Below are positions 53,423 to 60,872 of a stretch of 64,000 nt of DNA, one piece after another. The notes beneath the pieces are model-generated. The model ran no database searches. It had not been told where the DNA came from and saw only the letters and a list, made by a program, of their open reading frames with translations. Both the position numbers and the translations under genes were made by a program. Each line of letters starts with the position of its first letter. The stretch's first letter is position 1. Source of the DNA: an uncultured Ruegeria sp. (GTDB lineage Bacteria; Pseudomonadota; Alphaproteobacteria; Rhodobacterales; Rhodobacteraceae); contig NZ_CANMFF010000011.1 in assembly GCF_947497005.1 (NCBI RefSeq), positions 1 to 64,000 of the forward strand, written 5' to 3'.

Positions 53423-53506
53423 ATGAAACGCCGCGCCAGCATTTTTCCACCTCAGTACGTCCCGTTCCTTCTGACCATGGCCCTTCTGGCCGCTTCACTC
53501 ACCTGA
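53423..53506 (+). CDS. 27-residue hydrophobic small protein
   Basis: A short ORF ([20 protein letters not shown], then LLAASLT) with a GAGGA site 8 nt before the ATG. A basic start is followed by a single hydrophobic stretch, so a one-pass membrane peptide is likely. It lies between the TetR-type sites and the NTF2-like gene, 13 bases before the latter. It may be a real small protein or a leader; a truncated DUF2798-like protein is also possible. Confidence 0.45.
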   Translation: MKRRASIFPPQYVPFLLTMALLAASLT

Positions 53507-53519
53507 AAGCCCCTGCATA

Positions 53520-53984
53520 ATGTCTCGCCCCCCTCTGCCCCCCTTCACATTCGAAACAGCCACTCAAAAAGTGCGCATGGCTGAAAATGCCTGGAACAGC
53601 CGCGATCCCGACCGCGTGACGCCGGCCTATACCGACGACAGTCAATGGCGTAACCGGGCGGAGTTCCTGTCCGGGCATTCTGACATCCACGCGTTTCTGA
53701 CCCGAAAATGGCGAAAGGAACTGGACTATCGCCTGATCAAGGAACTTTGGGCCTTTGCCGGAAATCGGATCGCAGTGCGCTATGCCTATGAGTGGCGTGA
53801 TGACAGCGGCCAGTGGTTCCGGTCGTATGGAAACGAGAACTGGGAATTTGCCGAGGACGGGCGCATGTCACATCGCCATGCCTCGCTGAACGATCTGCCC
53901 ATTACCGAAGACGACCGCCTGTTCCATTGGCCTTTGGGTGAACGCCCCGATGACCATCCCGGGTTGTCCGAACTGGGTCTCTGA
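53520..53984 (+). CDS. NTF2-like protein of the DUF1348 family
   Basis: A 154-residue protein with an NTF2-like fold: helix [12 protein letters not shown], then [15 protein letters not shown] and a core of [19 protein letters not shown] and [11 protein letters not shown] typical of DUF1348. These small proteins often bind ligands or act as isomerase-like enzymes, but DUF1348 members have no proven reaction. It heads the operon with the PNPOx-like gene and probably answers to the TetR sites upstream. Confidence 0.82.
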   Translation: MSRPPLPPFTFETATQKVRMAENAWNSRDPDRVTPAYTDDSQWRNRAEFLSGHSDIHAFLTRKWRKELDYRLIKELWAFAGNRIAVRYAYEWRDDSGQWFRSYGNENWEFAEDGRMSHRHASLNDLPITEDDRLFHWPLGERPDDHPGLSELGL

Positions 53985-53995
53985 AAGGACACTTC

Positions 53996-54616
53996 ATGCC
54001 ACGTGCTTTTTCAGAACTGACCTTCACCCCTACCGTCCGTGACCATCAGGAACGGATGGGATCGGCAAAAACCTATGCCAAGTTCATCGAAGGCGGCCCG
54101 CAGCAAGGCCATCTGATCGGAGAGCCAGAGAAAGAGTTCATTCAGGCGCGGGACGGATTTTATCAATCCACCGTTTCGGAAACCGGCTGGCCCTATGTGC
54201 AATATCGCGGCGGTCCGGTGGGATTTCTGAAGGTGCTGGGGCCGCAGACCATCGGCTACGCGGATTTTTCGGGCAACAAACAATACATCTCGCGCGGGAA
54301 TCTGGACGGCAATGATCGCATTGCGATGATCCTGATGGATTACGCCAACCAACGCCGCCTTAAGATCCTGGGGCGGGTCGAGTTTACAGAAGGCGAAACG
54401 GCGGCCACCAGTCTCTACCCCGAGGGGGCCGAAGCTCCGGCGGAACGCGCTGCGATCATCCGTGTCGAGGCGCTGGACTGGAACTGCCCGCGCCACATCA
54501 CTCCACGCTTCACCGAGGCCGAATTACGCCCCCATCTGAACAAACTGGGGCAGCAATTGGCGCAGTTGCAGGCGGAAAACGAAAAGCTGAAGCAAGAGCT
54601 GGCCAAGTCCGGTTGA
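53996..54616 (+). CDS. PNPOx-like FMN-binding protein with coiled-coil tail
   Basis: A 206-residue flavin-reductase/pyridoxamine-phosphate-oxidase-like protein. The split-barrel part is around residues 50-150 (SETGWPYVQYRGGP, then DYANQRRLKILGR). The last 30 residues form a coiled coil (QLQAENEKLKQEL). Such proteins often reduce electrophilic compounds or detoxify oxidants. It follows the NTF2-like gene by 11 bases. The TetR, NTF2-like and PNPOx-like genes look like one stress or detoxification unit. Confidence 0.8.
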   Translation: MPRAFSELTFTPTVRDHQERMGSAKTYAKFIEGGPQQGHLIGEPEKEFIQARDGFYQSTVSETGWPYVQYRGGPVGFLKVLGPQTIGYADFSGNKQYISRGNLDGNDRIAMILMDYANQRRLKILGRVEFTEGETAATSLYPEGAEAPAERAAIIRVEALDWNCPRHITPRFTEAELRPHLNKLGQQLAQLQAENEKLKQELAKSG

Positions 54617-54664
54617 CGCGTCAGATCTCACTTGAAGGCGGTACTCAGAACAGGGATTATCACA

Positions 54665-54826
54665 ATGGTTCGTTCGGTCTTTCACCTCTCGGCAGTGTGT
54701 CTTGCTGGTGCCGCCATGATCTTGCTGATCGTGATGTTCGGGTTTTTTGTCTCGCCCAGTGCTGTTCGAACGTCTCCGCCATCCGTGTTCAGCAAGATAT
54801 TGTTCGAACACTTGCAGCAAAACTGA
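54665..54826 (+). CDS. possible small single-pass membrane protein
   Basis: 53 residues from the ATG at 54665, with a TTG at 54632 as alternative start. A hydrophobic segment (LAGAAMILLIVMFGFFV) spans the membrane once, with a polar C-terminus (SKILFEHLQQN). The GGGA upstream is about 10 nt away. It follows the PNPOx-like gene in the same direction. No family is recognised. Confidence 0.35.
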   Translation: MVRSVFHLSAVCLAGAAMILLIVMFGFFVSPSAVRTSPPSVFSKILFEHLQQN

Positions 54827-55160
54827 TGAATGGTCAGACGTGCTGTGCTTATCCTCCGGCGGCTTAAGCTTTCCTTTGAAAATCACGAGAACCAATTCTA
54901 TTCGCCCTGCCTCGACTTGCGGCTGCGTCGAAAGGTTGGCCGGGAAGAAGCCGGGAATTCTCACTCTGACCGTTCAAGAGGAATGCCGAGCGCCCGCAGC
55001 GCAAAGCTCGCAACGATCACACGTATCGTTGCGAGTCATTAGCACGTGAAAATTCCTGAGGATCATGCCCTACGAGAGCGAAGGCATGAGGTTTTATCAG
55101 AGCGACAAGCTTCCTGGAATGTCACACCACCAGAAATGGCTAGGGCACGATAAAGCCAGG
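54827..55160. other. 334-base region without a gene, with a perfect 11-bp stem
   Basis: No convincing gene. CTCGCAACGAT (55007-55017) and ATCGTTGCGAG (55025-55035) are perfect inverted repeats with a seven-base loop (CACACGT). There is no T-run, so it may be a protein-binding site or structured RNA end. Confidence 0.5.
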
Positions 55161-55856
55161 TTAAGCCGTTGCACGTTTTTTCCGACGACCTACTGCGAAT
55201 AGGCCACTAATGCCCCCAAGAAGCAGCCAACCAGCGGCAGGCAACGGTACCGGGGCAATCGTGTATTGGCCGTAAAGCAATGCCTGATTTTGCATGTTTT
55301 CCACCGTCATGAAGCCGTTGGAAATTGTAGAGCCGCCGTCCTGAGAAAATCCAAGCACCGAGAACACATAATTCTGCCCACCGAAGCTGAAAGTTTCTGA
55401 ACCCAGCGTATTGGTAATGGTCACGATATCGTCGCACGGCGTTGTATCTGCAGGGCAGTTGCTCGGACGGTTCAGCGTTTCATCATGTGTAATCGCGAAC
55501 GTCGATGACACAAGAGGTCCGCCATTGATGAGAATGTCGACCATGAGGTCAACGGAACTTAGAGTTGTGCCCCTGATTGGAAAATTCAGGTGGGTGAATT
55601 GTCCGAGTGCAAATGCCGTGTCGGGCAACAGGCCGGAAATCGGTGTGCCAATAGGGGTGAAATCATAACCACTCGGGCTGCTGCCACTTCCCCAACGAAG
55701 AGAGATCGTCGAACCTGAGGCGCTTTCGGTAACGCCGCTGGTCGGGGTGACATTTTGCCAGGACGGTGTAATGCCGGAAATAGTCAGTGCCGAAGCGCCG
55801 CTTGACGCCATCATACCTGCGACTGCAATCGCCGCCATCTTTCGATTAAATACCAT
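55161..55856 (-). CDS. THxN-family VPLPA-CTERM surface protein
   Basis: About 231 residues from the ATG at 55856 (GAGGG upstream). A signal peptide (to about residue 25) leads to a beta-rich body with FAITHDETLN, the THxN motif. The C-terminus has VPLPAAGWLLLGGI, a membrane segment and a basic RRKKR tail, the VPLPA-CTERM sorting signal read by exosortase-type enzymes. It is exported and likely anchored or released after processing. No exosortase gene is in the window. Confidence 0.82.
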   Translation of the reverse strand: MVFNRKMAAIAVAGMMASSGASALTISGITPSWQNVTPTSGVTESASGSTISLRWGSGSSPSGYDFTPIGTPISGLLPDTAFALGQFTHLNFPIRGTTLSSVDLMVDILINGGPLVSSTFAITHDETLNRPSNCPADTTPCDDIVTITNTLGSETFSFGGQNYVFSVLGFSQDGGSTISNGFMTVENMQNQALLYGQYTIAPVPLPAAGWLLLGGISGLFAVGRRKKRATA

Positions 55857-56160
55857 GTCCCCAACCCTCAAAACAGAAACACCATTTACAACTCACACCC
55901 TTTACGAGTGCCATCCAAACTAATCACACCTTAATGAAGAGCGCCACATTGACGCCACGTTTTCACCGCAATCAAGGCAGTTTCCACTCAATACCCAGCA
56001 AAATTCAAAACAATAGCGTCATTTGCGATCATTGCCGCCGATTTGGAAACTACGGCCGTGCCTCCGTTAATCTCTGCTGCTGGAAAAATGGTCAGTCCTG
56101 AAACCAAAGGATGTCTCTACCATCAGCCAAGAGAACTGCGGGGCGGGTCATGAGCCGCGT
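55857..56160. other. 304-base intergenic region, no gene seen
   Basis: The region between the THxN gene start and the TetR gene end. It is A+T-richer than average and includes the THxN promoter. No frame or repeat of note was seen. Confidence 0.4.
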
Positions 56161-56832
56161 TCAATCGCGGCCGGATCGAACCATCGCGCCGATCCCGGCA
56201 CAGCAGAAATCCACCAGACGCTCGACGCCCGACAGATCACCGCCCTGCGACAGGGCCTCGACCCGCCAGCCACTGTTGAGATGGGCCAGCATCGCCGAGA
56301 CGGAATAGACCTGACCGCTGGCCAACACGGCCGGATCGACATCCGGGTAAAGCGCGGCAATCTCGGTGATGAAAAGCTGCGCGGTGGGATCGAAGCATTC
56401 GGCTGCTATACCTCGCCATCTGGGGTCGACCGACACATGGGCCACAAGCCGCCCATACGCCACCCATCCTGATCCACCCGTTTCAGCCAGTTCCACATAG
56501 GGGCGGATAAAGCTGTCCAAGATGCTGTGCAGCGTCAGCGGACCTGCTGCCTTGGCCCTGTTCAGCGCGTCGATCCGAAGCTGCGCCAGCTCCCCCGCCC
56601 GCCGCGCGACGGTGCGATAGAAAAGCTCCTCCTTGCCGCCGCCGTGGTGATGCACAAGGCCGATCTGAACCCCCGCAAGCGCCGCGATATCCCGGATCGA
56701 CGCGCCTTCGAATCCCCGTTCGGCAAAGACGGTCTCGGCCGCATTCATGATCCGTGCCCTGGTTTCCAGAGACCGCTTGGACGGTGCCCTTTGCCTTGGT
56801 TTTTCTGGGTTTTTCAGCGTCATGAAATTCAT
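56161..56832 (-). CDS. TetR-family repressor
   Basis: A 223-residue TetR protein. HTH is at residues 27-65 (AAETVFAERGFEGASIRDIAALAG then QIGLVHHHGGGKEELFYRTV), followed by a helical ligand domain (CFDPTAQLFITEI). An unusual HHHGGGKEEL replaces the usual HYHFGSKEEL in the recognition helix region. It is divergent from the FMO operon, with 57 bases and a dyad in between, so it is likely that operon's repressor. Confidence 0.85.
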   Translation of the reverse strand: MNFMTLKNPEKPRQRAPSKRSLETRARIMNAAETVFAERGFEGASIRDIAALAGVQIGLVHHHGGGKEELFYRTVARRAGELAQLRIDALNRAKAAGPLTLHSILDSFIRPYVELAETGGSGWVAYGRLVAHVSVDPRWRGIAAECFDPTAQLFITEIAALYPDVDPAVLASGQVYSVSAMLAHLNSGWRVEALSQGGDLSGVERLVDFCCAGIGAMVRSGRD

Positions 56833-56837
56833 CTTGC

Positions 56838-56865
56838 CTTACTTTGGTCGTTCGTTCAAGTTAAG
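56838..56865. promoter_or_regulatory. operator-like dyad between TetR and FMO operon
   Basis: A 28-base imperfect palindrome (CTTACTTTGG, eight bases, then CAAGTTAAG) in the short divergent region. The ends CTTA/TAAG and ACTT/AAGT pair. It overlaps the expected promoters of both sides. Confidence 0.4.
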
Positions 56866-56888
56866 CCTCACGAACTTTGGGAGGGTTC

Positions 56889-58205
56889 ATGACAGAGACG
56901 CGCGACGCATTCGCCCTGATCGGGGCGGGGCCGATGGGTTTGGCCGCGGCCAAGGTGCTCAAGGAACAGGGCATCGCATTTCAGGGGTTCGAACTGCATT
57001 CAGATGTGGGCGGTCTGTGGGACATCGACGCGCCAAAATCAACCATGTATGAAACCGCGCATCTGATTTCGTCCAAGCGTATGACTGAGTTCGAGGACTA
57101 CCCGATGGATGAGGCGGTGGCCGAGTATCCCTCGCATCGGGCAATGCGCGACTATTTCCGTGCCTTTGCCGATCATTTCGGGCTGCGTGAGAGTTACAGA
57201 TTCAACGCAGAGGTCATCGAGATCACGCCGCTGGGCAAACCGGGTGACGGCTGGCGCGTCTGTTGGCGGGATGTAGACGGCGACCACCAGGCAGAGTTCG
57301 CTGGCGTTCTGATTGCAAATGGCACTTTGTCAGAGCCGAACATGCCCAGTTTTCCGGGCTCGTTTGACGGCGCGTTGATCCATGCCTCGCAGTATCGATA
57401 CCCCGGCCAATTCGACGGCAAGCGTGTGTTGGTCGTGGGCGCGGGCAATTCCGGATGCGATATTGCGGTGGACGCGATCCATCACGCGAAACGCTGCGAT
57501 CTGTCGATGCGCCGTGGGTATTACTTTGTACCGAAATACGTCTTTGGAAAACCTGCTGACACGATGGGCGGCAAGATCCGCCTGCCCATGTGGTTAAAGC
57601 GCAAGGTCGATAGCCTGATCTTAAGTTGGTTTGTCGGTGATCCGCAGAAATACGGCTTTCCCAAGCCGGATTATCAGCTTTACGAAAGCCATCCAGTGGT
57701 AAATTCGCTGGTGCTGTATCACGCGGGCCATGGCGATCTGCACATTCGCCCCGACATCGACCGGCTGGAGGGTCACACCGTACATTTCAAGGACGGCTCC
57801 AGCGAAGACTATGACATGATCCTCGCCGCAACCGGATACAAGCTGCACTATCCGTTCATCGACAGGGATCTTCTGAATTGGCAGGGCGATGCCCCGCATC
57901 TTTATCTGAACACCATACATCCCGAACGTGACGATCTGTTTGTGCTGGGAATGGTCGAGGCCACGGGTCTTGGCTGGCAGGGAAGGCATGAGCAGGCCGA
58001 GATGGTGGCGCGCTATATCAAGGGCCTACAAAAAGGCTGCCCGGCGGCGGCCGATCTGAAATCCGAAAAACAAAAAGACTATACGCGCGCCACCGGAGGC
58101 ATGAACTATATCGACCTGCCCCGCATGGCGTATTACGTGGATAAGGCCACTTACAGAAACGCCGTCACCGGCTGGATTGAACGGCTGCGGAAAGCCGCCA
58201 CATGA
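56889..58205 (+). CDS. flavin-containing monooxygenase
   Basis: A 438-residue FMO from the ATG at 56889 (GGGAGG upstream). It has GAGPMG near residue 14, the FMO fingerprint FDGALIHASQY (FxGxxxHxxxY) near 160, and the NADPH site GAGNSGCD near 185. FMOs oxygenate N or S atoms of soft nucleophiles. It is the first gene of a four-gene operon with a BASS-type transporter and two SDR-type enzymes, suggesting uptake and oxidation of one compound. Confidence 0.88.
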   Translation: MTETRDAFALIGAGPMGLAAAKVLKEQGIAFQGFELHSDVGGLWDIDAPKSTMYETAHLISSKRMTEFEDYPMDEAVAEYPSHRAMRDYFRAFADHFGLRESYRFNAEVIEITPLGKPGDGWRVCWRDVDGDHQAEFAGVLIANGTLSEPNMPSFPGSFDGALIHASQYRYPGQFDGKRVLVVGAGNSGCDIAVDAIHHAKRCDLSMRRGYYFVPKYVFGKPADTMGGKIRLPMWLKRKVDSLILSWFVGDPQKYGFPKPDYQLYESHPVVNSLVLYHAGHGDLHIRPDIDRLEGHTVHFKDGSSEDYDMILAATGYKLHYPFIDRDLLNWQGDAPHLYLNTIHPERDDLFVLGMVEATGLGWQGRHEQAEMVARYIKGLQKGCPAAADLKSEKQKDYTRATGGMNYIDLPRMAYYVDKATYRNAVTGWIERLRKAAT

Positions 58206-59104
58206 GTGGTATCGACGAGATTACGCTGAATTTCAGCCCGGCATCGCTGACGCTGTTGAACGCGATACTGGCGATTGTGATGTTCTCTATCGCGATCGAT
58301 TTGGCGCCTCGGGATTTTGACCGTCTGCGACGCGCGCCCAAACCAGTGATTGTCGGGCTGGTGTCACAGTTCGTGGTCCTGCCTGCGCTGACCTTTGCGC
58401 TTGTGTGGATAATGACCCCGCGCCCGTCGATCGCGCTGGGGCTGATCCTAGTTGCGGCTTGTCCAGGGGGCAATATTTCGAACTTCATAACCCACCGGGC
58501 TGGTGGGAACGCGGCGCTGTCGGTGTCGATGACCGCCTTTGCCACCATTGGTGCGATTTTCATGACGCCCTTCAACATTGCGCTTTGGGGCGGGCTGTAT
58601 CCGCCAACCCGCGCGATCCTGCAGCAGACTCAGATTGATCCGATGCAAATCGCCATTCTTGTCGGGCTGATGCTGATCTTGCCCCTGGTTCTGGGCATAG
58701 CACTGAACCAACAACGCCCTGCCCTGACCGCACGGTTGCGCGCGCCGTTGCAATACCTGTCGATGGGTATTTTTGCGGCATTCATCTTACTTGCCCTAGG
58801 TGCAAATTGGGGGTTCTTCCTCAGTTTTGCCGGGGCTGTTGCCGGGCTTGTGATCCTTCACAACGCCTTGGCACTGGGGGGCGGTTGGGTTGTGGCCACT
58901 CTGACCCGGCTGTCCCCCTTTGATCGGCGCGCCATCACCATCGAGACCGGGATTCAGAATTCAGGCCTTGGGTTGGTCTTGATCTTTGCCTTCTTCCACG
59001 GGCTGGGCGGCATGGCCGTCGTCGCAGCGTTCTGGGGCATCTGGCACGCGATCTCGGGCATTGCCCTGGCTTCAGTCATGGCCCGAACCGAGGCTGCGCG
59101 ATGA
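58202..59104 (+). CDS. bile acid:sodium symporter (BASS)-family transporter
   Basis: A 300-residue membrane protein with about nine to ten hydrophobic segments. It has LVAACPGGNISNFITHRAGGNAALS near residues 82-105, the conserved sodium-binding crossover region of BASS. It overlaps both FMO and the epimerase-like gene by four bases. The cargo is unknown; organic anions such as steroids or carboxylates are usual. Confidence 0.85.
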   Translation: MSGIDEITLNFSPASLTLLNAILAIVMFSIAIDLAPRDFDRLRRAPKPVIVGLVSQFVVLPALTFALVWIMTPRPSIALGLILVAACPGGNISNFITHRAGGNAALSVSMTAFATIGAIFMTPFNIALWGGLYPPTRAILQQTQIDPMQIAILVGLMLILPLVLGIALNQQRPALTARLRAPLQYLSMGIFAAFILLALGANWGFFLSFAGAVAGLVILHNALALGGGWVVATLTRLSPFDRRAITIETGIQNSGLGLVLIFAFFHGLGGMAVVAAFWGIWHAISGIALASVMARTEAAR

Positions 59105-60033
59105 CCGGTATCCTGATCACAGGTGCCGCCGGTATGGTCGGGCAAGCGCTGTTGCCCGAACTGGAAGGCCACCAGGTCTTTGCCACCGACGTTAGACGAC
59201 CGGATGTTCTCCCGGAAAACATCCCCTATCTGCCTATGGACGTTACAACCGACGCCCCTGCGCGTGTGATCGCCAAGGTGAAACCGGATGTGATCGTGCA
59301 TCTGGCCTCGATCGTGACCCCGCCGCCAAAGATGGGACGCGCGGCGGCTTATGCGGTTGACGTCGAAGGCACGCGCAAGGTGATGAACGCAGCAATTGCC
59401 AATGGCGTGCGCCGGTTGGTGGTAACGTCCTCCGGTGCTGCTTATGGGTATCACGCCGACAACCCTGTGCCGTTATGTGAGGACGATCCTCTGCGAGGCA
59501 ATCCAGAGTTCCCCTATTCCGATCACAAACGCCAGGTCGAAGAAATATTAGCTGAAGCTCGCAGCGCTTCCCCTGATCTTGAACAAGTCATTCTGCGCGT
59601 GGGAACAGTTCTGGGGGCTGGAACCGAAAACCAGATAACCGCCCTGTTTCACAAACCGCGCCTGCTGGCAGTATCCGGCAGCGACAGCCCGTTTGTTTTT
59701 ATCTGGACGCACGATCTGGCACGTATCCTGCAGCGCGCAGCAACCGACGGGCCACCCGGTATTTACAACGTCGCTGGAGATGGTGCGATGGGTGTGACCG
59801 ACCTGGCCCGCGCCATGGGCAAACCGGTTCGGCGCTTGCCTACGTGGGTGCTGAAAGCCGCCTTGGCCGTGGCGCGACCGCTCGGCCTGTCGCGTTACGG
59901 GCCAGAACAGGTGCGGTTCCTTCAATATCGACCGGTTCTGGATAACTCTGCCTTGAAGTCCGAGTTCGGGTACATACCCAAAAAAACCAGCGCTGAGGTT
60001 TTCGCATTCTGGCAAAAGCAGGCCGGGCTATGA
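59101..60033 (+). CDS. NAD-dependent epimerase/dehydratase (extended SDR)
   Basis: A 310-residue extended SDR. The cofactor site TGAAGMVG is at residues 7-14, HLASIV near 64 and the active site YSDHKRQVE near 140 (YxxxK). It differs from nucleotide-sugar epimerases at the C-terminus. Four-base overlaps on both sides. It probably acts on the FMO-related substrate. Confidence 0.82.
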   Translation: MTGILITGAAGMVGQALLPELEGHQVFATDVRRPDVLPENIPYLPMDVTTDAPARVIAKVKPDVIVHLASIVTPPPKMGRAAAYAVDVEGTRKVMNAAIANGVRRLVVTSSGAAYGYHADNPVPLCEDDPLRGNPEFPYSDHKRQVEEILAEARSASPDLEQVILRVGTVLGAGTENQITALFHKPRLLAVSGSDSPFVFIWTHDLARILQRAATDGPPGIYNVAGDGAMGVTDLARAMGKPVRRLPTWVLKAALAVARPLGLSRYGPEQVRFLQYRPVLDNSALKSEFGYIPKKTSAEVFAFWQKQAGL

Positions 60034-60794
60034 AGACGGCCGTCATATCCGGCGGGGCGGGCGGTTTGGGACAGGCCCTGAGCATAGCCCTTCAAGACCG
60101 TGGCTGGCGGGTCGTGCTGCTGGACCTTGATGTTTCGGGCCTGAACTCCAGATCGAACCAGTTACCGATTGCCTGTGATCTGACAGACCCCGAACAACTT
60201 GCCAGTGCGTCCCAAAAGGCGATCACATCCAGCGACAGCGTTGATCTTGTCATTTACAACGCGGGAGTCACTCAAATTCGGGGATTTGATCAGTCTGACG
60301 CCGCCAGTCACCGAATGGTCTTCGACATCAACTATTTTGCAGCCGTTGAAATGGCCCGCGCATTTCTGCAACCAGTACGGGCGTCAAAGGGGACACATCT
60401 GGCCATCTCATCCGTGGCTGGGTTCGCACCCCTTTATCATCGGACGGCTTATGCCGCGTCGAAACACGCGCTTGAAGGCTTCTTCAAGTCGCTCCGCTCC
60501 GAAGAAAAGTCTCATGGCGTTCAGGTCCAGATCGCAGCACCGTCCTTTGTGGCCACCAATCCCGGTAACGCTCATGAACAAGCAGACGGAACCGCGCGCC
60601 CCGGATCGGCAAAGGACGGGATGGATGAAATGAGCCCCGAGGCTGCGGCTGAGACAATCCTGCGCGGGCTGGACAAATCTCACCTTATGATCCCGGTCGG
60701 TCGTGTGGCGCGCCTGTCTTGGTGGCTCAACCGCCTGTCACCACGCTTCTATCAGCGTATGATGGAACGAAATATGTGTGGGTCAGGGCAATAG
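60030..60794 (+). CDS. SDR-family oxidoreductase
   Basis: A 254-residue classical SDR. It has SGGAGGLGQ at residues 6-14, YNAGVT near 80, SSVAGFA and catalytic YAASK near 146-150. It is the last gene of the FMO operon and overlaps the epimerase-like gene by four bases. The substrate is unknown. Confidence 0.82.
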   Translation: MKTAVISGGAGGLGQALSIALQDRGWRVVLLDLDVSGLNSRSNQLPIACDLTDPEQLASASQKAITSSDSVDLVIYNAGVTQIRGFDQSDAASHRMVFDINYFAAVEMARAFLQPVRASKGTHLAISSVAGFAPLYHRTAYAASKHALEGFFKSLRSEEKSHGVQVQIAAPSFVATNPGNAHEQADGTARPGSAKDGMDEMSPEAAAETILRGLDKSHLMIPVGRVARLSWWLNRLSPRFYQRMMERNMCGSGQ

Positions 60795-60811
60795 AAAATA
60801 GCCATAGGCTC

Positions 60812-60842
60812 TTGACCTTCCGGTCACTGGAACCCCCATTTG
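60812..60842 (+). promoter_or_regulatory. CueR-type promoter of copA
   Basis: A -35 of TTGACC at 60812 is followed by a dyad CCTTCC / GGAA in a spacer longer than usual (about 19 bases), the sign of MerR-type promoters. A weak -10 lies near 60837. The copA start at 60873 lies downstream; a TTG at 60840 would fall before the transcription start. Confidence 0.65.
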
Positions 60843-60872
60843 GAGGGCAACGAAACTTCCGGGACGAGTCGC

